Assembly (NCBI GenBank): GCA_016844485.1
Contig: JAENIZ010000062.1
Coordinates: forward strand, 1 to 11,216
From: Gammaproteobacteria bacterium
GTDB lineage: Bacteria > Pseudomonadota > Gammaproteobacteria > Eutrophobiales > Eutrophobiaceae
DNA length: 11,216 nucleotides
Direction of reading: 5' to 3'
Shown: positions 1 through 7,486 of the stretch, piece by piece
Position numbering within the stretch: the first letter of the stretch is position 1
Layout: each line of letters opens with the position of its first letter
Position numbers and translations under genes: made by a program
The notes under the pieces: model-generated
Told to the model about the DNA's origin: nothing
Databases searched by the model: none
The model's input: the letters and a program-made list of their open reading frames with translations, nothing else

Positions 1-144
1 GATTTCATTGCGCAGATCCTTATCCACCTGCATTCTCCGCCAGCGATTGCGCAAAGCAATGGCAACTGCACGCTTGGCCGCTTCCTGTCCAATAATGTGT
101 TTATCCAGCTCGTTAACGATGTCTTTGGGTGTCAACTCTGACAT
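1..144 (-). CDS. hslU: HslU, ATPase subunit of the HslVU protease (N-terminal 48 codons only)
   Basis: Reading leftward from ATG at 144 gives [20 protein letters not shown] followed by [17 protein letters not shown], the conserved start of HslU (ClpY), the AAA+ unfoldase that feeds substrates into the HslV peptidase chamber in the cytoplasm. The gene runs off the left edge before the Walker A motif, so only the N-terminal helices are visible. It starts 36 bases downstream of the hslV stop, in the usual hslV-hslU order, so the two are almost certainly one operon. Identification is by similarity to the HslU N-terminus I know; no ATPase motif can be checked here. Confidence 0.95.
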   Translation of the reverse strand, partial: MSELTPKDIVNELDKHIIGQEAAKRAVAIALRNRWRRMQVDKDLRNEI

Positions 145-180
145 AAAAAATTATTCCAGATATATTTATTATTGTATGTA

Positions 181-714
181 TTACAATTCTTCAATGGTCA
201 GCGAACGGTTTGTATAAATACAAATATCCGCTGCAATATTGAGTGCCTTTTCAACAATTTCGCGCGCGCTCATCTCCGTGTTTTTCACCAAGGCGAGTGC
301 AGCGGCCTTGGCAAATGCACCACCTGAACCAATCGCCATAATGTTGTCTTCGGGTTCGATGACATCGCCGTTGCCCGAGATGATGAGCGAGGTTTGCTTG
401 TCCGCCACACATAACATGGCCTCAAGCCGCCGCAACATCCGATCAGTGCGCCAGTCCTTTGCCAATTCCACTGCAGAACGCATCAGGTTGCCCTGGTATT
501 TTTCAAGTTTGCCTTCAAACCGTTCAAACAGGGTAAAGGCGTCCGCCGTCCCGCCGGCAAAACCGGCGAGGATCTGGTCCTTGAATAACCGTCTGACCTT
601 GCGCGCATTTCCCTTCATAATAGTATCGCCGAGTGATACCTGGCCATCGCCGCCGATGACAACACTGTTTTTCCTGCGGACGGATAATATGGTTGTACCC
701 CTGAATTGTTCCAA
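181..714 (-). CDS. hslV: HslV, proteolytic subunit of the ATP-dependent HslVU protease
   Basis: This 177-residue protein is full length for HslV, the threonine peptidase that forms a double hexameric ring capped by HslU. A six-residue prosequence (MEQFRG) precedes the catalytic Thr7, which becomes Thr1 after self-cleavage. Lys39 matches the active-site Lys33 of mature HslV, and [14 protein letters not shown] and [19 protein letters not shown] are family signatures. The start codon is TTG at 714, supported by AAGGAG eight bases upstream (723-728) and by the prosequence, which is common in beta- and gammaproteobacterial HslV. The protein ends at TIEEL, a few residues earlier than the E. coli protein; the C-terminus is used in docking to HslU, so this is a minor variation to note. 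hslU follows after 36 bases, and xerC lies 229 bases upstream. Confidence 0.97.
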   Translation of the reverse strand: MEQFRGTTILSVRRKNSVVIGGDGQVSLGDTIMKGNARKVRRLFKDQILAGFAGGTADAFTLFERFEGKLEKYQGNLMRSAVELAKDWRTDRMLRRLEAMLCVADKQTSLIISGNGDVIEPEDNIMAIGSGGAFAKAAALALVKNTEMSAREIVEKALNIAADICIYTNRSLTIEEL

Positions 715-722
715 ATCGAACT

Positions 723-728
723 CTCCTT
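723..728 (-). promoter_or_regulatory. Shine-Dalgarno site fixing the TTG start of hslV
   Basis: AAGGAG on the minus strand sits eight bases before TTG at 712-714. No ATG lies at a suitable distance, and starting here restores the prosequence seen in relatives, so it decides the non-ATG start. Confidence 0.8.
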
Positions 729-836
729 AAATTAAATTAACGGTATTTTACCCAAGATTGCGCCAGGCTAGTGAAAAAACAACTCCAAACGGGGAAAGAT
801 AGTAGTTAGTAAAATATATGCAAAACGTCATGAGCA

Positions 837-927
837 GGCCCGGCTACGCGAAGACGCGCAGCGAGACGCGAGACATATCAAATAGATAGGCGAGCGTTGA
901 GCGAGCACGCGACAAAGTAGACGGGCC
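837..927. repeat. GCGAG-rich intergenic block bounded by an imperfect inverted repeat
   Basis: Between xerC and hslV the plus strand is dense in GCGAG/CGCGA words, for example around 859-872 and 890-912, while the rest of the gap (715-836) is AT-rich. The block is bounded by GGCCCGGCTAC (837-847) and a copy at 917-927 that matches it in inverted orientation at 10 of 11 bases. The interior does not fold back on itself, since the complementary word CTCGC is absent from this strand. An open frame continues into it on the minus strand but is the shadow of xerC. It may be a dispersed intergenic repeat or a degraded fragment; I do not recognise it. Confidence 0.4.
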
Positions 928-943
928 GCGCAGTAGTTTTGCC

Positions 944-1840
944 TCAGGCCTTTTTGCGCTGGGCGCGAGGATGCGCCTGATCATAGACCTTAGCAAGATG
1001 CTGAAAATCAAGGTGTGTATAGATTTGAGTGGAGCTGATATCTGCGTGGCCCAGCAATTCCTGGACGGCGCGTAAATCACCACTGGATTCAAGCAGATGG
1101 GTCGCGAAGGAGTGGCGCAGCATATGCGGATGAACGTGGCTGGCCAGACCCCGGCGTATGGCCCATTGTTTCAGCCGGTGCTGGAAAGTACGTGGACTCA
1201 GCCGTTTACCGGTACGATTGACAAAGATGGCAGTTTCATCGTTGCGCACTAACTCTGGCCGCTTGTCAAACCAGTTTCTTAATGCCTGAATGGCATAGCG
1301 GCCAACGGGCACAGTGCGTGTTTTCTTCCCCTTGCCAATCACTGTAACGACCGCATCTGCCAGATCGATATTGTCCATATCAAGATTGATTAATTCTGAC
1401 AAACGCAGGCCGGAAGAATACATCAGTTCCAGTATCGCCCGGTCACGTATAGATAATGTATCCTGATCATCGATACTGACTAATTGCGCCGCCTGATCAG
1501 CATCCAGTGCTTCCGGGAGTTTGCGCGATGTCTTCGGTGCGAATATTCCCTGCGCCGGATTCTGGCTGGCGAGTTTCTGATCAATCAGGTAACGATAAAA
1601 TACCCGGATGGAGGAAAGATTGCGCTGCAGGGATTTTCCACTCATCCCCTGCCGGTGGCGCCAGGCAATAAATCCCCGTATTTGCCGGCCATCAATGTCC
1701 TGCCAATGGCGGACGTCATGTGTATTGCAAAAATTCAGCAACACACTGAGATCACGCTGGTAGGCCTTCCGGGTATGGGGAGAAAGATGCCGCAGGGATT
1801 CAAGAAAACCGTCTATTCTTGAAGCCTCATCTTTATTCAT
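944..1840 (-). CDS. xerC: XerC, tyrosine recombinase of chromosome dimer resolution
   Basis: This 298-residue protein has the normal XerC length. It acts with XerD at dif to resolve chromosome dimers before division. The N-terminal SAM-like DNA-binding domain (about residues 5-90) contains LSPHTRKAYQRDL. The C-terminal catalytic domain holds the full set of residues: Arg146 (SSGLRLSEL), Lys170 (GKGKKTRTVPVG), His239 and Arg242 (HPHMLRHSFATH), His265 (LLGHADISSTQIYTH) and nucleophile Tyr274. XerC rather than XerD is favoured by the neighbours, since dapF - DUF484 - xerC is a classic arrangement. The ATG at 1840 lies four bases after the DUF484 stop, so translation is probably coupled. The gene appears intact. 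Confidence 0.96.
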   Translation of the reverse strand: MNKDEASRIDGFLESLRHLSPHTRKAYQRDLSVLLNFCNTHDVRHWQDIDGRQIRGFIAWRHRQGMSGKSLQRNLSSIRVFYRYLIDQKLASQNPAQGIFAPKTSRKLPEALDADQAAQLVSIDDQDTLSIRDRAILELMYSSGLRLSELINLDMDNIDLADAVVTVIGKGKKTRTVPVGRYAIQALRNWFDKRPELVRNDETAIFVNRTGKRLSPRTFQHRLKQWAIRRGLASHVHPHMLRHSFATHLLESSGDLRAVQELLGHADISSTQIYTHLDFQHLAKVYDQAHPRAQRKKA

Positions 1841-1844
1841 AATG

Positions 1845-2555
1845 TCAGGGTTCGGCGATCCAGGGTTTCAGGATAAAACTGAGGACTTCTCCCATATTAG
1901 CCAGTAATTCAACCCCCATACCCGGCTGAAAACGTTGAGGGTCAAAGCTTCCAATAGATAATATACCGCTCCATTCGGGGCCATGTAGCGGGACCATCAC
2001 GGAAGATGCAATCTCATTGCCATCGTTCCCGAAGAGAAACGCCTGTTGTTGATGTTTCATGCGCCCGCACAGCGGTTCACGTTTATCAATAATGGTCTTA
2101 AACAGCGTTTTTTCCTTTGCGTTTTTGCCTGCGAATTCCACTCCCGCATAGGTATCGATAAAGGAAGGTTCCGCAAATAAACGCACGGCAACCCGATCGG
2201 CATGAAAATTCTTCTTGAGGTTATCATACAAGGTGGTAAATATTTCCTTCGGTTCTGCGGCATCCATCAAGGTCAAGGCCAGATGGTGCAGGCGTCGTGC
2301 CAGTTCCTCATTCTGGCGGGCAATCTCGATAAGTTCATGCAGTTGTTTGCGGATCTGCTGGTTCTGCTCCCGTAACACCGAGACCTGGCGCTCTACCAGT
2401 GAAATTGCTTTCCCGCTTTTCGCGTGCGGCACTTCGATTTCGATCAATAAGTCCGGATGATCACTAAAGAACCCCGGATTTTTACCCAAAAAATCCGCGA
2501 CATCCCCGGCTGAAATCGCAGGCATCCTCTGGTTGGCTTCTTTCGGTGTAGTCAT
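1845..2555 (-). CDS. DUF484 family protein, coiled coil plus GAF-like domain
   Basis: This 236-residue cytoplasmic protein belongs to DUF484, a family nearly always encoded between dapF and xerC; its biochemical role is unknown. The N-terminal signature is clear: [19 protein letters not shown] at about residues 19-37, then a Pro-His motif and [19 protein letters not shown]. The latter continues as a predicted coiled coil to about residue 85 ([21 protein letters not shown]). The remainder (about 95-232) has the pattern of a GAF-like sensory domain, including [18 protein letters not shown]. The ATG at 2553-2555 overlaps the dapF TGA by four bases (ATGA) and the stop is four bases before xerC, so it is the middle gene of a tight operon. 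An early stop in dapF could reduce its translation through polarity. Confidence 0.93.
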   Translation of the reverse strand: MTTPKEANQRMPAISAGDVADFLGKNPGFFSDHPDLLIEIEVPHAKSGKAISLVERQVSVLREQNQQIRKQLHELIEIARQNEELARRLHHLALTLMDAAEPKEIFTTLYDNLKKNFHADRVAVRLFAEPSFIDTYAGVEFAGKNAKEKTLFKTIIDKREPLCGRMKHQQQAFLFGNDGNEIASSVMVPLHGPEWSGILSIGSFDPQRFQPGMGVELLANMGEVLSFILKPWIAEP

Positions 2556-3382
2556 AATCTTATCCGCCCCTCATAGACAAATGCCGCCGGACCGGTAATC
2601 CAGACAGGTTCACCTTCCCCTTGCCATGATACCAGTAAATGACCGCCTTTCAGACTGACATCAACCTGACCTGCAAGCCTTTTGTCAATATATCCTGCCA
2701 CGACAGCGGCACAAGCACCACTCCCGCAGGCCAGGGTTTCACCGGCACCGCGTTCATAGACACGCAGCCGGATATGCTGCCGGTCCACGATCTGCATAAA
2801 ACCAACGTTGATTCACTCCGGGAACATGCCGCTATGCTGAATTTCCGGGCCGAGGACAGGAACCGGGGCATGTTCCACATCATCAACCACAAGTACCGCA
2901 TGCGGGTTACCTATCGAAACGGCATAAAACGATAGTTCACTGCCGGTTATCTGCAATTGATATTTGTTTTCACGCTGTTTGGCACGCATGGGAATATCCG
3001 CCGGTTCAAATCGCGGCACACCCATGTTCACCCGCACCTGCCCGTCATCCTGCCGGTATAATTTCAGCAGCCCTTCATTAGTCTCAGCGATGATCTCGTC
3101 CTTTTTTACAAGACCACGCCCATACAGATATGCAGCAATGCATCTTGCGCCGTTCCCGCATTGCGAGACTTCCCCCCCGTCTGCATTGTAAATACGATAA
3201 CGGACATCGGAACTGCCATGCTCCGGAGGCCCGAGCAGCAATACCTGATCACAACCGATACCAAAATGCCTGTCTGCAAGCGTCTTTATCTGGGCCGTGC
3301 TCAGATTGACATCCTGCTCAAAACAATCGATGACGACAAAATCATTGCCAAGACCGTGCATTTTCGTGAATGAAATTTCCAT
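2552..3382 (-). pseudogene. dapF: Diaminopimelate epimerase DapF interrupted by an in-frame TGA
   Basis: DapF converts LL- to meso-diaminopimelate for lysine and peptidoglycan synthesis. The frame is continuous over 276 codons, the normal length, except for TGA at 2813-2815 (codon 190). It interrupts [18 protein letters not shown], where relatives have FPER; CGA to TGA is a single C-to-T change. Upstream are MHGLGNDFVVID and the first catalytic Cys75 (CGNGARC). Downstream are the ERGAGE substrate loop (210-215) and the second catalytic Cys219 (ACGSGACA). The truncated 189-residue product therefore lacks half of the active site. Everything else looks under selection, and the DUF484 overlap is intact. 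Options are a recent nonsense mutation, leaky UGA readthrough, or a sequencing error. TGA is a normal stop for xerC, DUF484 and dppC here, so a changed code is unlikely. There is no clear Shine-Dalgarno site before ATG 3382. Confidence 0.9.
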
Positions 3383-3402
3383 ACTGTCTAGGGTACAGGG
3401 AC

Positions 3403-3431
3403 TTTTTAGGGAAGCAAGACCGGATTTTCAA
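3403..3431 (-). promoter_or_regulatory. Candidate sigma70 promoter for dapF-DUF484-xerC
   Basis: On the minus strand TTGAAA (3426-3431) and TAAAAA (3403-3408) are separated by 17 bases, five and four matches to the consensus hexamers, ending about 20 bases before the dapF ATG. The position is right for the operon and no better promoter is seen in the gap; the short leader and weak -10 keep confidence moderate. Confidence 0.4.
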
Positions 3432-3528
3432 AAATTAAATCACTTCTGGATAGCCGTTACACCCGCAGGGTTGATCGCATCAAACAGCATTTGCATAATA
3501 TTTTCTGCCGATTTTCCTTATCTGATAT

Positions 3529-3687
3529 TTAAGGAACCTCTGCAAAAGGCAGAGGTTCCTGCGATGCAGGGAGGCATCGCCATTTTTCAATCGTACAAAC
3601 GATTGAAAAATGTAGAAAAACAAAAATCACATTTTTATTTTTCGCGCTCTGAGAAGTCCAGGATGGACTTATTCAGAGCTTACTTAA
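3529..3687. mobile_element. MITE-like element, 159 bp, with terminal inverted repeats and four hairpins
   Basis: The left end TTAAGGAACCTCTG (3529-3542) and the right end (3674-3687) are inverted copies matching at 12 of 14 bases. Between and including them, hairpins follow one another. H1 is 3532-3543 with 3549-3560 (12 bp, loop of 5). H2 is 3561-3567 with 3574-3580 (7 bp). H3 is 3581-3594 with 3599-3612 (14 bp perfect, loop ACAA). H4 is 3646-3660 with 3664-3679 (two 7-bp stems split by a small bulge). TAT flanks both ends (3526-3528 and 3688-3690), which could be a target duplication. There is no coding capacity. Together with the bases at 3383-3528, where I see only the dapF promoter, it fills the 301-bp gap between dapF and the TraB-family gene. 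Confidence 0.72.
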
Positions 3688-4628
3688 TATATGGAAGTTA
3701 TCCTGTAACCCTTTCTGCCGAGCAGGGCCAATACACCTTCATGCCCCGGTAAATGCATTGCCCCGATTGCAATAAAGGCGTTGCCTGCCTCAAGCACAGA
3801 TTGCATTCTGTCAACCATGATGTGGTTACGATCGGTTAATAACTTTCTTATAAAGTCCTTATAAATCTGTTCATCTGAAAATGAGTATTGATTACTGTAG
3901 TCAAATAAACCTTGCAAATCCCTTGCAAGATAAAAGGATTTCATCTTTTCAAAATCCTTGCTGATAGTTTCATAATTACACACGGTATCCAGAAGGAATT
4001 GGATCTGCGTCTGAATATCCATTGAACTGAACACATCACCCTGTTCAGATAAACTTTCCAATCCCTGCACCTTCGCTCCATTCTGTTCCGCCGTATTCAG
4101 TAATTGCAGATCCAGCGGCATGCCTTGTTCTGCAGGATAATTCATGACCAGGAATGCCGCCCAGGGCTGCATGAACGTGACGGATTCCGGGGGAAGCTGG
4201 TATGCGCTTAAGATCTCCGCTGTCCGATCAAATAATTTATCATCAATAAAATCCTTCAGCGTCCTGCCATCATCGAAAAACATCATCTGCGAAAGTTTCA
4301 GGGCTTCTTCGGGTTCAGGCAGTGCTTCCATTACAAAAACATCAGAGGCATTCAATTTTGAACTTACAAGCTCGGGTAAATCTGCAATCCTGGAATCAGA
4401 GACGTGGATCGTACCGAAGATATAACTGGGTTCATATCCATCCTTGCTAATCTTCCACAACAAGGCATCGGCATATTTTAATGATTCTTCAGACTGCTGC
4501 GTTGACGGCTCGAGCGAGCGGCAATCATTTTGCGTGACCTGTTCCGCCCACAACAGACATGGCCATATCAGGAACGATAATATGGTGCACAGATAATTAA
4601 CGATATTTTTGAATTTATGTCGCATCAT
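3684..4628 (-). CDS. TraB/GumN family exported protein
   Basis: From ATG 4628 this is a 314-residue protein of the TraB/GumN (TIKI-like) family, which is predicted to be metal-dependent and has unknown bacterial substrates. The two family signatures are present: YIFGTIHVSD near residues 69-78 and GAMHLPGHEGVLALL starting at residue 289, each with the GxxH motif thought to bind metal. Residues 1-28 look like a Sec signal peptide (basic start, hydrophobic core, LLWA before EQ), so the protein should be periplasmic. The frame is open 24 codons further upstream, but that reads through nagZ and would spoil the signal peptide. The chosen start overlaps the nagZ end by 14 bases, implying coupling. 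The last codons read TSIY-TAA, and the TAA lies inside the terminal inverted repeat of the adjoining element, so the exact C-terminus may have been set by that insertion. Confidence 0.88.
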   Translation of the reverse strand: MMRHKFKNIVNYLCTILSFLIWPCLLWAEQVTQNDCRSLEPSTQQSEESLKYADALLWKISKDGYEPSYIFGTIHVSDSRIADLPELVSSKLNASDVFVMEALPEPEEALKLSQMMFFDDGRTLKDFIDDKLFDRTAEILSAYQLPPESVTFMQPWAAFLVMNYPAEQGMPLDLQLLNTAEQNGAKVQGLESLSEQGDVFSSMDIQTQIQFLLDTVCNYETISKDFEKMKSFYLARDLQGLFDYSNQYSFSDEQIYKDFIRKLLTDRNHIMVDRMQSVLEAGNAFIAIGAMHLPGHEGVLALLGRKGYRITSIY

Positions 4629-5670
4629 CTCCCAGTTCCAATTCCGGCATGATATCCAGCGCGGCAATCTCTCTGGAAGTGTTCTGCCATTCACTGTCAT
4701 CCTGCATCTGCGTCAATGTTAAATGTTTTTTCCCATGCATACGTATAAGCCGCACCTGTGAAGCCGGATCGGGATTATGTTCAAGATTGTCCAGAACCTC
4801 GGCTGCGCCTTTCTGATTATTACACACCAATACCATATCACATCCGGCTGCGAGGGCGCTTCTCGCGCGGCCTGTGTAATCTCCTGCCACCTCCGCGCCT
4901 GCCATGCAAATATCATCGCTGAAGATGGTACCCTGAAATTGCAGTTGCTGGCGCAATACCTTTTTCAACCAGACGGATGAAAATCCCGCAGGTTTATCAT
5001 CAACGAGAGGATAAACAACATGCGCCGGCATGATAGCGGCCAACCCAGCATGGATCAGTTGTTCAAAAGAAACGAGATCATCCATCTGGATATCTTCAAA
5101 ACGTCTGTAATCCGCAGGCAGTGTATGATGCGAGTCTCCCTTGACTGAACCATGCCCCGGGAAATGTTTTCCTACTGCGGACATGCCAGCCCGTTTCATG
5201 CCCTGCATAAATTGCTTTGCCAGCCAGGCAACCGTTTCCGGATCCCGGTGGAATGCCCTGTCACCGATCACCTTGCTGATTCCCTTCTGCAGATCCAGCA
5301 CCGGCGCAAAACTGAAATCGATCACGGCTGCGCGTAATTCCAAAGCCATCAGCCATCCGGTCTTTTCTGCAAGAGCCAGTCCTGTTGCATTATCCTGATC
5401 ATATCTTTTGCCAATCAGTTGACACGGCGGTAACAAGGTAAAACCGCTGCGAAAACGTTGTACCCGGCCGCCTTCATGATCGACCGCGATTAACAACCTT
5501 GGTTCACGCAATGCATGTATTGTTTCAGTGAGAAACGTGAGTTGCTCCGGTGATTCATAATTGCGTGAAAAAAGGATAACGCCGCCCACGAGCGGGTGCT
5601 GCAGCATTTCACGCTCGTCCTGTGCAAGCGTGGTCCCACGCAAATCCAGCATGATAGGGCCAAGTGACAT
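4615..5670 (-). CDS. nagZ: NagZ, beta-N-acetylhexosaminidase (glycoside hydrolase family 3)
   Basis: This 351-residue cytoplasmic enzyme removes N-acetylglucosamine from GlcNAc-anhydroMur-peptides during peptidoglycan recycling; its products can signal AmpC induction in some species. The single GH3 barrel shows VGGVILFSRNYES (28-40), the substrate-binding AVDHEGGRVQRF (62-73) and KHFPGHGSVKGDSHHTLP (168-185). The last contains the mobile catalytic loop with Asp179 and His181. The nucleophile is Asp252 in TIFSDDICMAGAE. No signal peptide is present, as expected. The ATG at 5670 fits the family start (GPIMLDLRGT), though the ribosome site is weak (AGG about ten bases upstream). It lies 74 bases after dppC, and its end overlaps the TraB-family gene. 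The length and motifs indicate an intact gene. Confidence 0.95.
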   Translation of the reverse strand: MSLGPIMLDLRGTTLAQDEREMLQHPLVGGVILFSRNYESPEQLTFLTETIHALREPRLLIAVDHEGGRVQRFRSGFTLLPPCQLIGKRYDQDNATGLALAEKTGWLMALELRAAVIDFSFAPVLDLQKGISKVIGDRAFHRDPETVAWLAKQFMQGMKRAGMSAVGKHFPGHGSVKGDSHHTLPADYRRFEDIQMDDLVSFEQLIHAGLAAIMPAHVVYPLVDDKPAGFSSVWLKKVLRQQLQFQGTIFSDDICMAGAEVAGDYTGRARSALAAGCDMVLVCNNQKGAAEVLDNLEHNPDPASQVRLIRMHGKKHLTLTQMQDDSEWQNTSREIAALDIMPELELGDDAT

Positions 5671-5744
5671 GATATTTACCTATCTCTATAACATTATGAT
5701 TCTGAAGTTTATTGAAAAACGTTATAACCTGGCGCAATACTTTT

Positions 5745-6542
5745 TCAACTCAGGCGAACGTCCATTTTATCTCTTAACCTGTCACCCAATAAATTAATCG
5801 ATAACACCACCAGAAAGATGGCAAGACCAGGCGCAAGTACCATGTGCGGGGCAACCAGCATATAGCGTGTGCCGTCCCGGATCATGCTGCCCCAGGAAGC
5901 ATCCGGTGGTTGCACACCAAGGCCAAGGAAGGACAGGCTGGCCTCGGCAATCACCGTACCGGCAATCGCAAACGTGGCCTCAATGATTAACGGTGCGGAT
6001 ATCAGAGGCAACAGATGGCGAAATGCTATGCGCAATATTCCGGTGCCCAATACCCGTGCAGCATCGACATGCTCACGATGTTTGACCGTGAGGGTTTGCG
6101 CACGGGCAAGGCGCGCAAAACCTACCCATCCGACCACAGATAGGGCAATCACGGCATTAGTAATCCCCGGACCCAATAACCCCGCGAGAGCAATTGCCAG
6201 AAGAATTCCGGGAAAGGCAATAAAGATATCGATCACAAGCACGGTAATATTATCCCACCAGCCGCCGAACCATGCGGCAAAAATACCAATCACAGTCCCC
6301 GCGATCAGGGAAATAGACACCACGCACAATGCCACGAGCAGCGATGTCCTCGCACCCATGACCATACGATCAGCAATCGATCGGCCAAGGTCGTCATAAC
6401 CCAGCCATGCCTGCCATTCGGGAAGTACAAGAATTTTCTCCAACAGGATCGCCTCCGGATGCAAAGGCAGCAATGTCGCGAACAGCGCAATCGCACTCCA
6501 GATCAGAATGACGATCGCAGGAAAGGATAAACGGCTGTTCAT
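5745..6542 (-). CDS. DppC/OppC-like ABC transporter permease
   Basis: This is a 265-residue inner-membrane permease of the dipeptide/oligopeptide/nickel (BPD_transp_1) type. An N-terminal transmembrane helix (about 8-26) precedes the usual DLGRSIADRMVMGARTSL linker (51-68), followed by five more hydrophobic segments. The EAA loop that contacts the ATPase is at about 157-180 (EHVDAARVLGTGILRIAF), and EASLSFLGLGVQPPDASWGSMI (200-221) is the family hallmark. Its ATG overlaps the dppB TGA (ATGA, 6539-6542), as in typical dpp/opp/nik operons. The reading frame is intact. The partner permease is broken and no ATPase or solute-binding protein gene lies nearby, so function is doubtful unless those parts are supplied from elsewhere. 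The substrate (peptide, nickel or other) cannot be told from this sequence. Confidence 0.92.
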   Translation of the reverse strand: MNSRLSFPAIVILIWSAIALFATLLPLHPEAILLEKILVLPEWQAWLGYDDLGRSIADRMVMGARTSLLVALCVVSISLIAGTVIGIFAAWFGGWWDNITVLVIDIFIAFPGILLAIALAGLLGPGITNAVIALSVVGWVGFARLARAQTLTVKHREHVDAARVLGTGILRIAFRHLLPLISAPLIIEATFAIAGTVIAEASLSFLGLGVQPPDASWGSMIRDGTRYMLVAPHMVLAPGLAIFLVVLSINLLGDRLRDKMDVRLS

Positions 6543-7404
6543 TTTTCCAACCTCACCCGCGGATCAAGAACCGCATATGCCAGATCCGTTAATAAATTGA
6601 TGAATACATAACTGAGACTGATCAACAGTACACACGCCTGCACCACCGGATAGTCCCGATTCTGGATGGCCTCGATTGTAAGCAAGCCGACACCTGGCCA
6701 GGAAAATATCGTTTCCGTAATTACGGCGCCCGCAAGCAGTGCGCCCAGTTGCATGCCGAGTACTGTAATAACCGGCAGTGCTGCATTGGGTAATCCATGG
6801 CGCATGATCACTGCCATATCAGATAAACCCCGCGCCTGTGCTGCACGGATATAGTCTTCATTGAGCACTTCAAGGAGAGAACTTCTTACCATGCGTGACA
6901 ACAACGCTGCGAGTGCAGTGCCCAATGTCAGTGCGGGTAATATTAATGAACTCATTCCTTCCTTGCCGCTTACGGGAAACCAGCCCAGCCACAGTGAAAA
7001 GATCATGATGAGCAACGGGCCCATGCAGAAGTTCGGAACGGATATGCCCAGCATGGCAAAAGTCATCGCGCCAAGATCCCAGGCGCTGCCTCTGCGCACT
7101 GCCGCAAGGATTCCCAGGGGTAATGCAATGATAATCGCGGTGATGATACCGGCACAGGCAAGCAGTAAAGGCCGAGATCGAGCTGCGACAACTGCTGCAT
7201 ATACATTAACCACTGCTGCCATAATGGCCGGTCCAGCCCGAGGGCTGATTTCAATGCCTCACGATCGGCAAGTTGTGCCGTCTCTCCCAGCATGACTTCA
7301 ACGGGATCGCCGGGGATAATGTGAATCAATAAAAATACAATCGTGGATACGCCAAGTATTACAATGGCTGCGGTGGCGCATCTCAAATACAGATAGTTCA
7401 GCAT
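6539..7404 (-). pseudogene. DppB/NikB-like ABC permease with internal deletion and frameshift
   Basis: The first 78 codons from ATG 7404 are a normal DppB start: a transmembrane helix, IIPGDPVEVMLGE, then LGLDRPLWQQWLMYMQQLSQLDLG. At about 7171 the match stops in that frame and resumes in the next frame with PLLLACAGIITAIIIALPLG. It continues for 210 codons through VPNFCMG, the EAA loop EDYIRAAQARGLSDM and ETIFSWPGVG to RVRLEK. Relative to E. coli DppB, about 19 residues between DLG and the second transmembrane segment are missing, so roughly 56 or 58 bases were lost. That is too much for a simple base-calling slip. As written the frame ends at 7063, giving a useless fragment. The downstream half could only be translated by reinitiation. 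The ATGA junction with dppC is retained, which fits a recent inactivation. Confidence 0.85.
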
Positions 7405-7423
7405 TCCGTAAAAACTGTATTAA

Positions 7424-7452
7424 TTGACCGGGGCTTTCGTAAAACCTATATA
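7424..7452 (+). promoter_or_regulatory. Strong sigma70-like promoter for the 7487 gene
   Basis: TTGACC (7424-7429) and TATATA (7447-7452) are exactly 17 bases apart, five matches each to the consensus. Transcription would begin near 7459, giving a leader of about 28 bases before the ATG at 7487, with AGGAA just upstream of the start. Confidence 0.7.
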
Positions 7453-7486
7453 TTGATAGTAGAATATCAGCATAGCAGGAAATGAC

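Noticed and set aside
745..775. Promoter for hslV (AGTGAA/ATTTTA complements) or a heat-shock sigma32 promoter
   Set aside because: The best pair of hexamers is 19 bases apart with weak matches, and no CTTGAA/CCCCAT-like elements were found.
844..1092. Minus-strand open frame reaching into the xerC-hslV gap
   Set aside because: It overlaps xerC in another frame and shows no protein-like pattern or start site.
2552..2797. Second half of dapF as an independent gene starting at ATG 2797
   Set aside because: The frame and homology are continuous with the upstream part, and no ribosome site precedes that ATG; it is the rest of dapF.
2813..2815. TGA in dapF as evidence of a reassigned genetic code or selenocysteine
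   Set aside because: TGA ends xerC, DUF484, dppC and the sigma gene at their natural lengths, and the aligned residue in relatives is Arg, not Cys or Trp; no SECIS-like hairpin was evident just after it.
3440..3520. Short minus-strand peptide frame ending in NPAGVTAIQK
   Set aside because: Only 26 codons between stops, no ribosome site and no recognised family; could be a remnant but not supportable.
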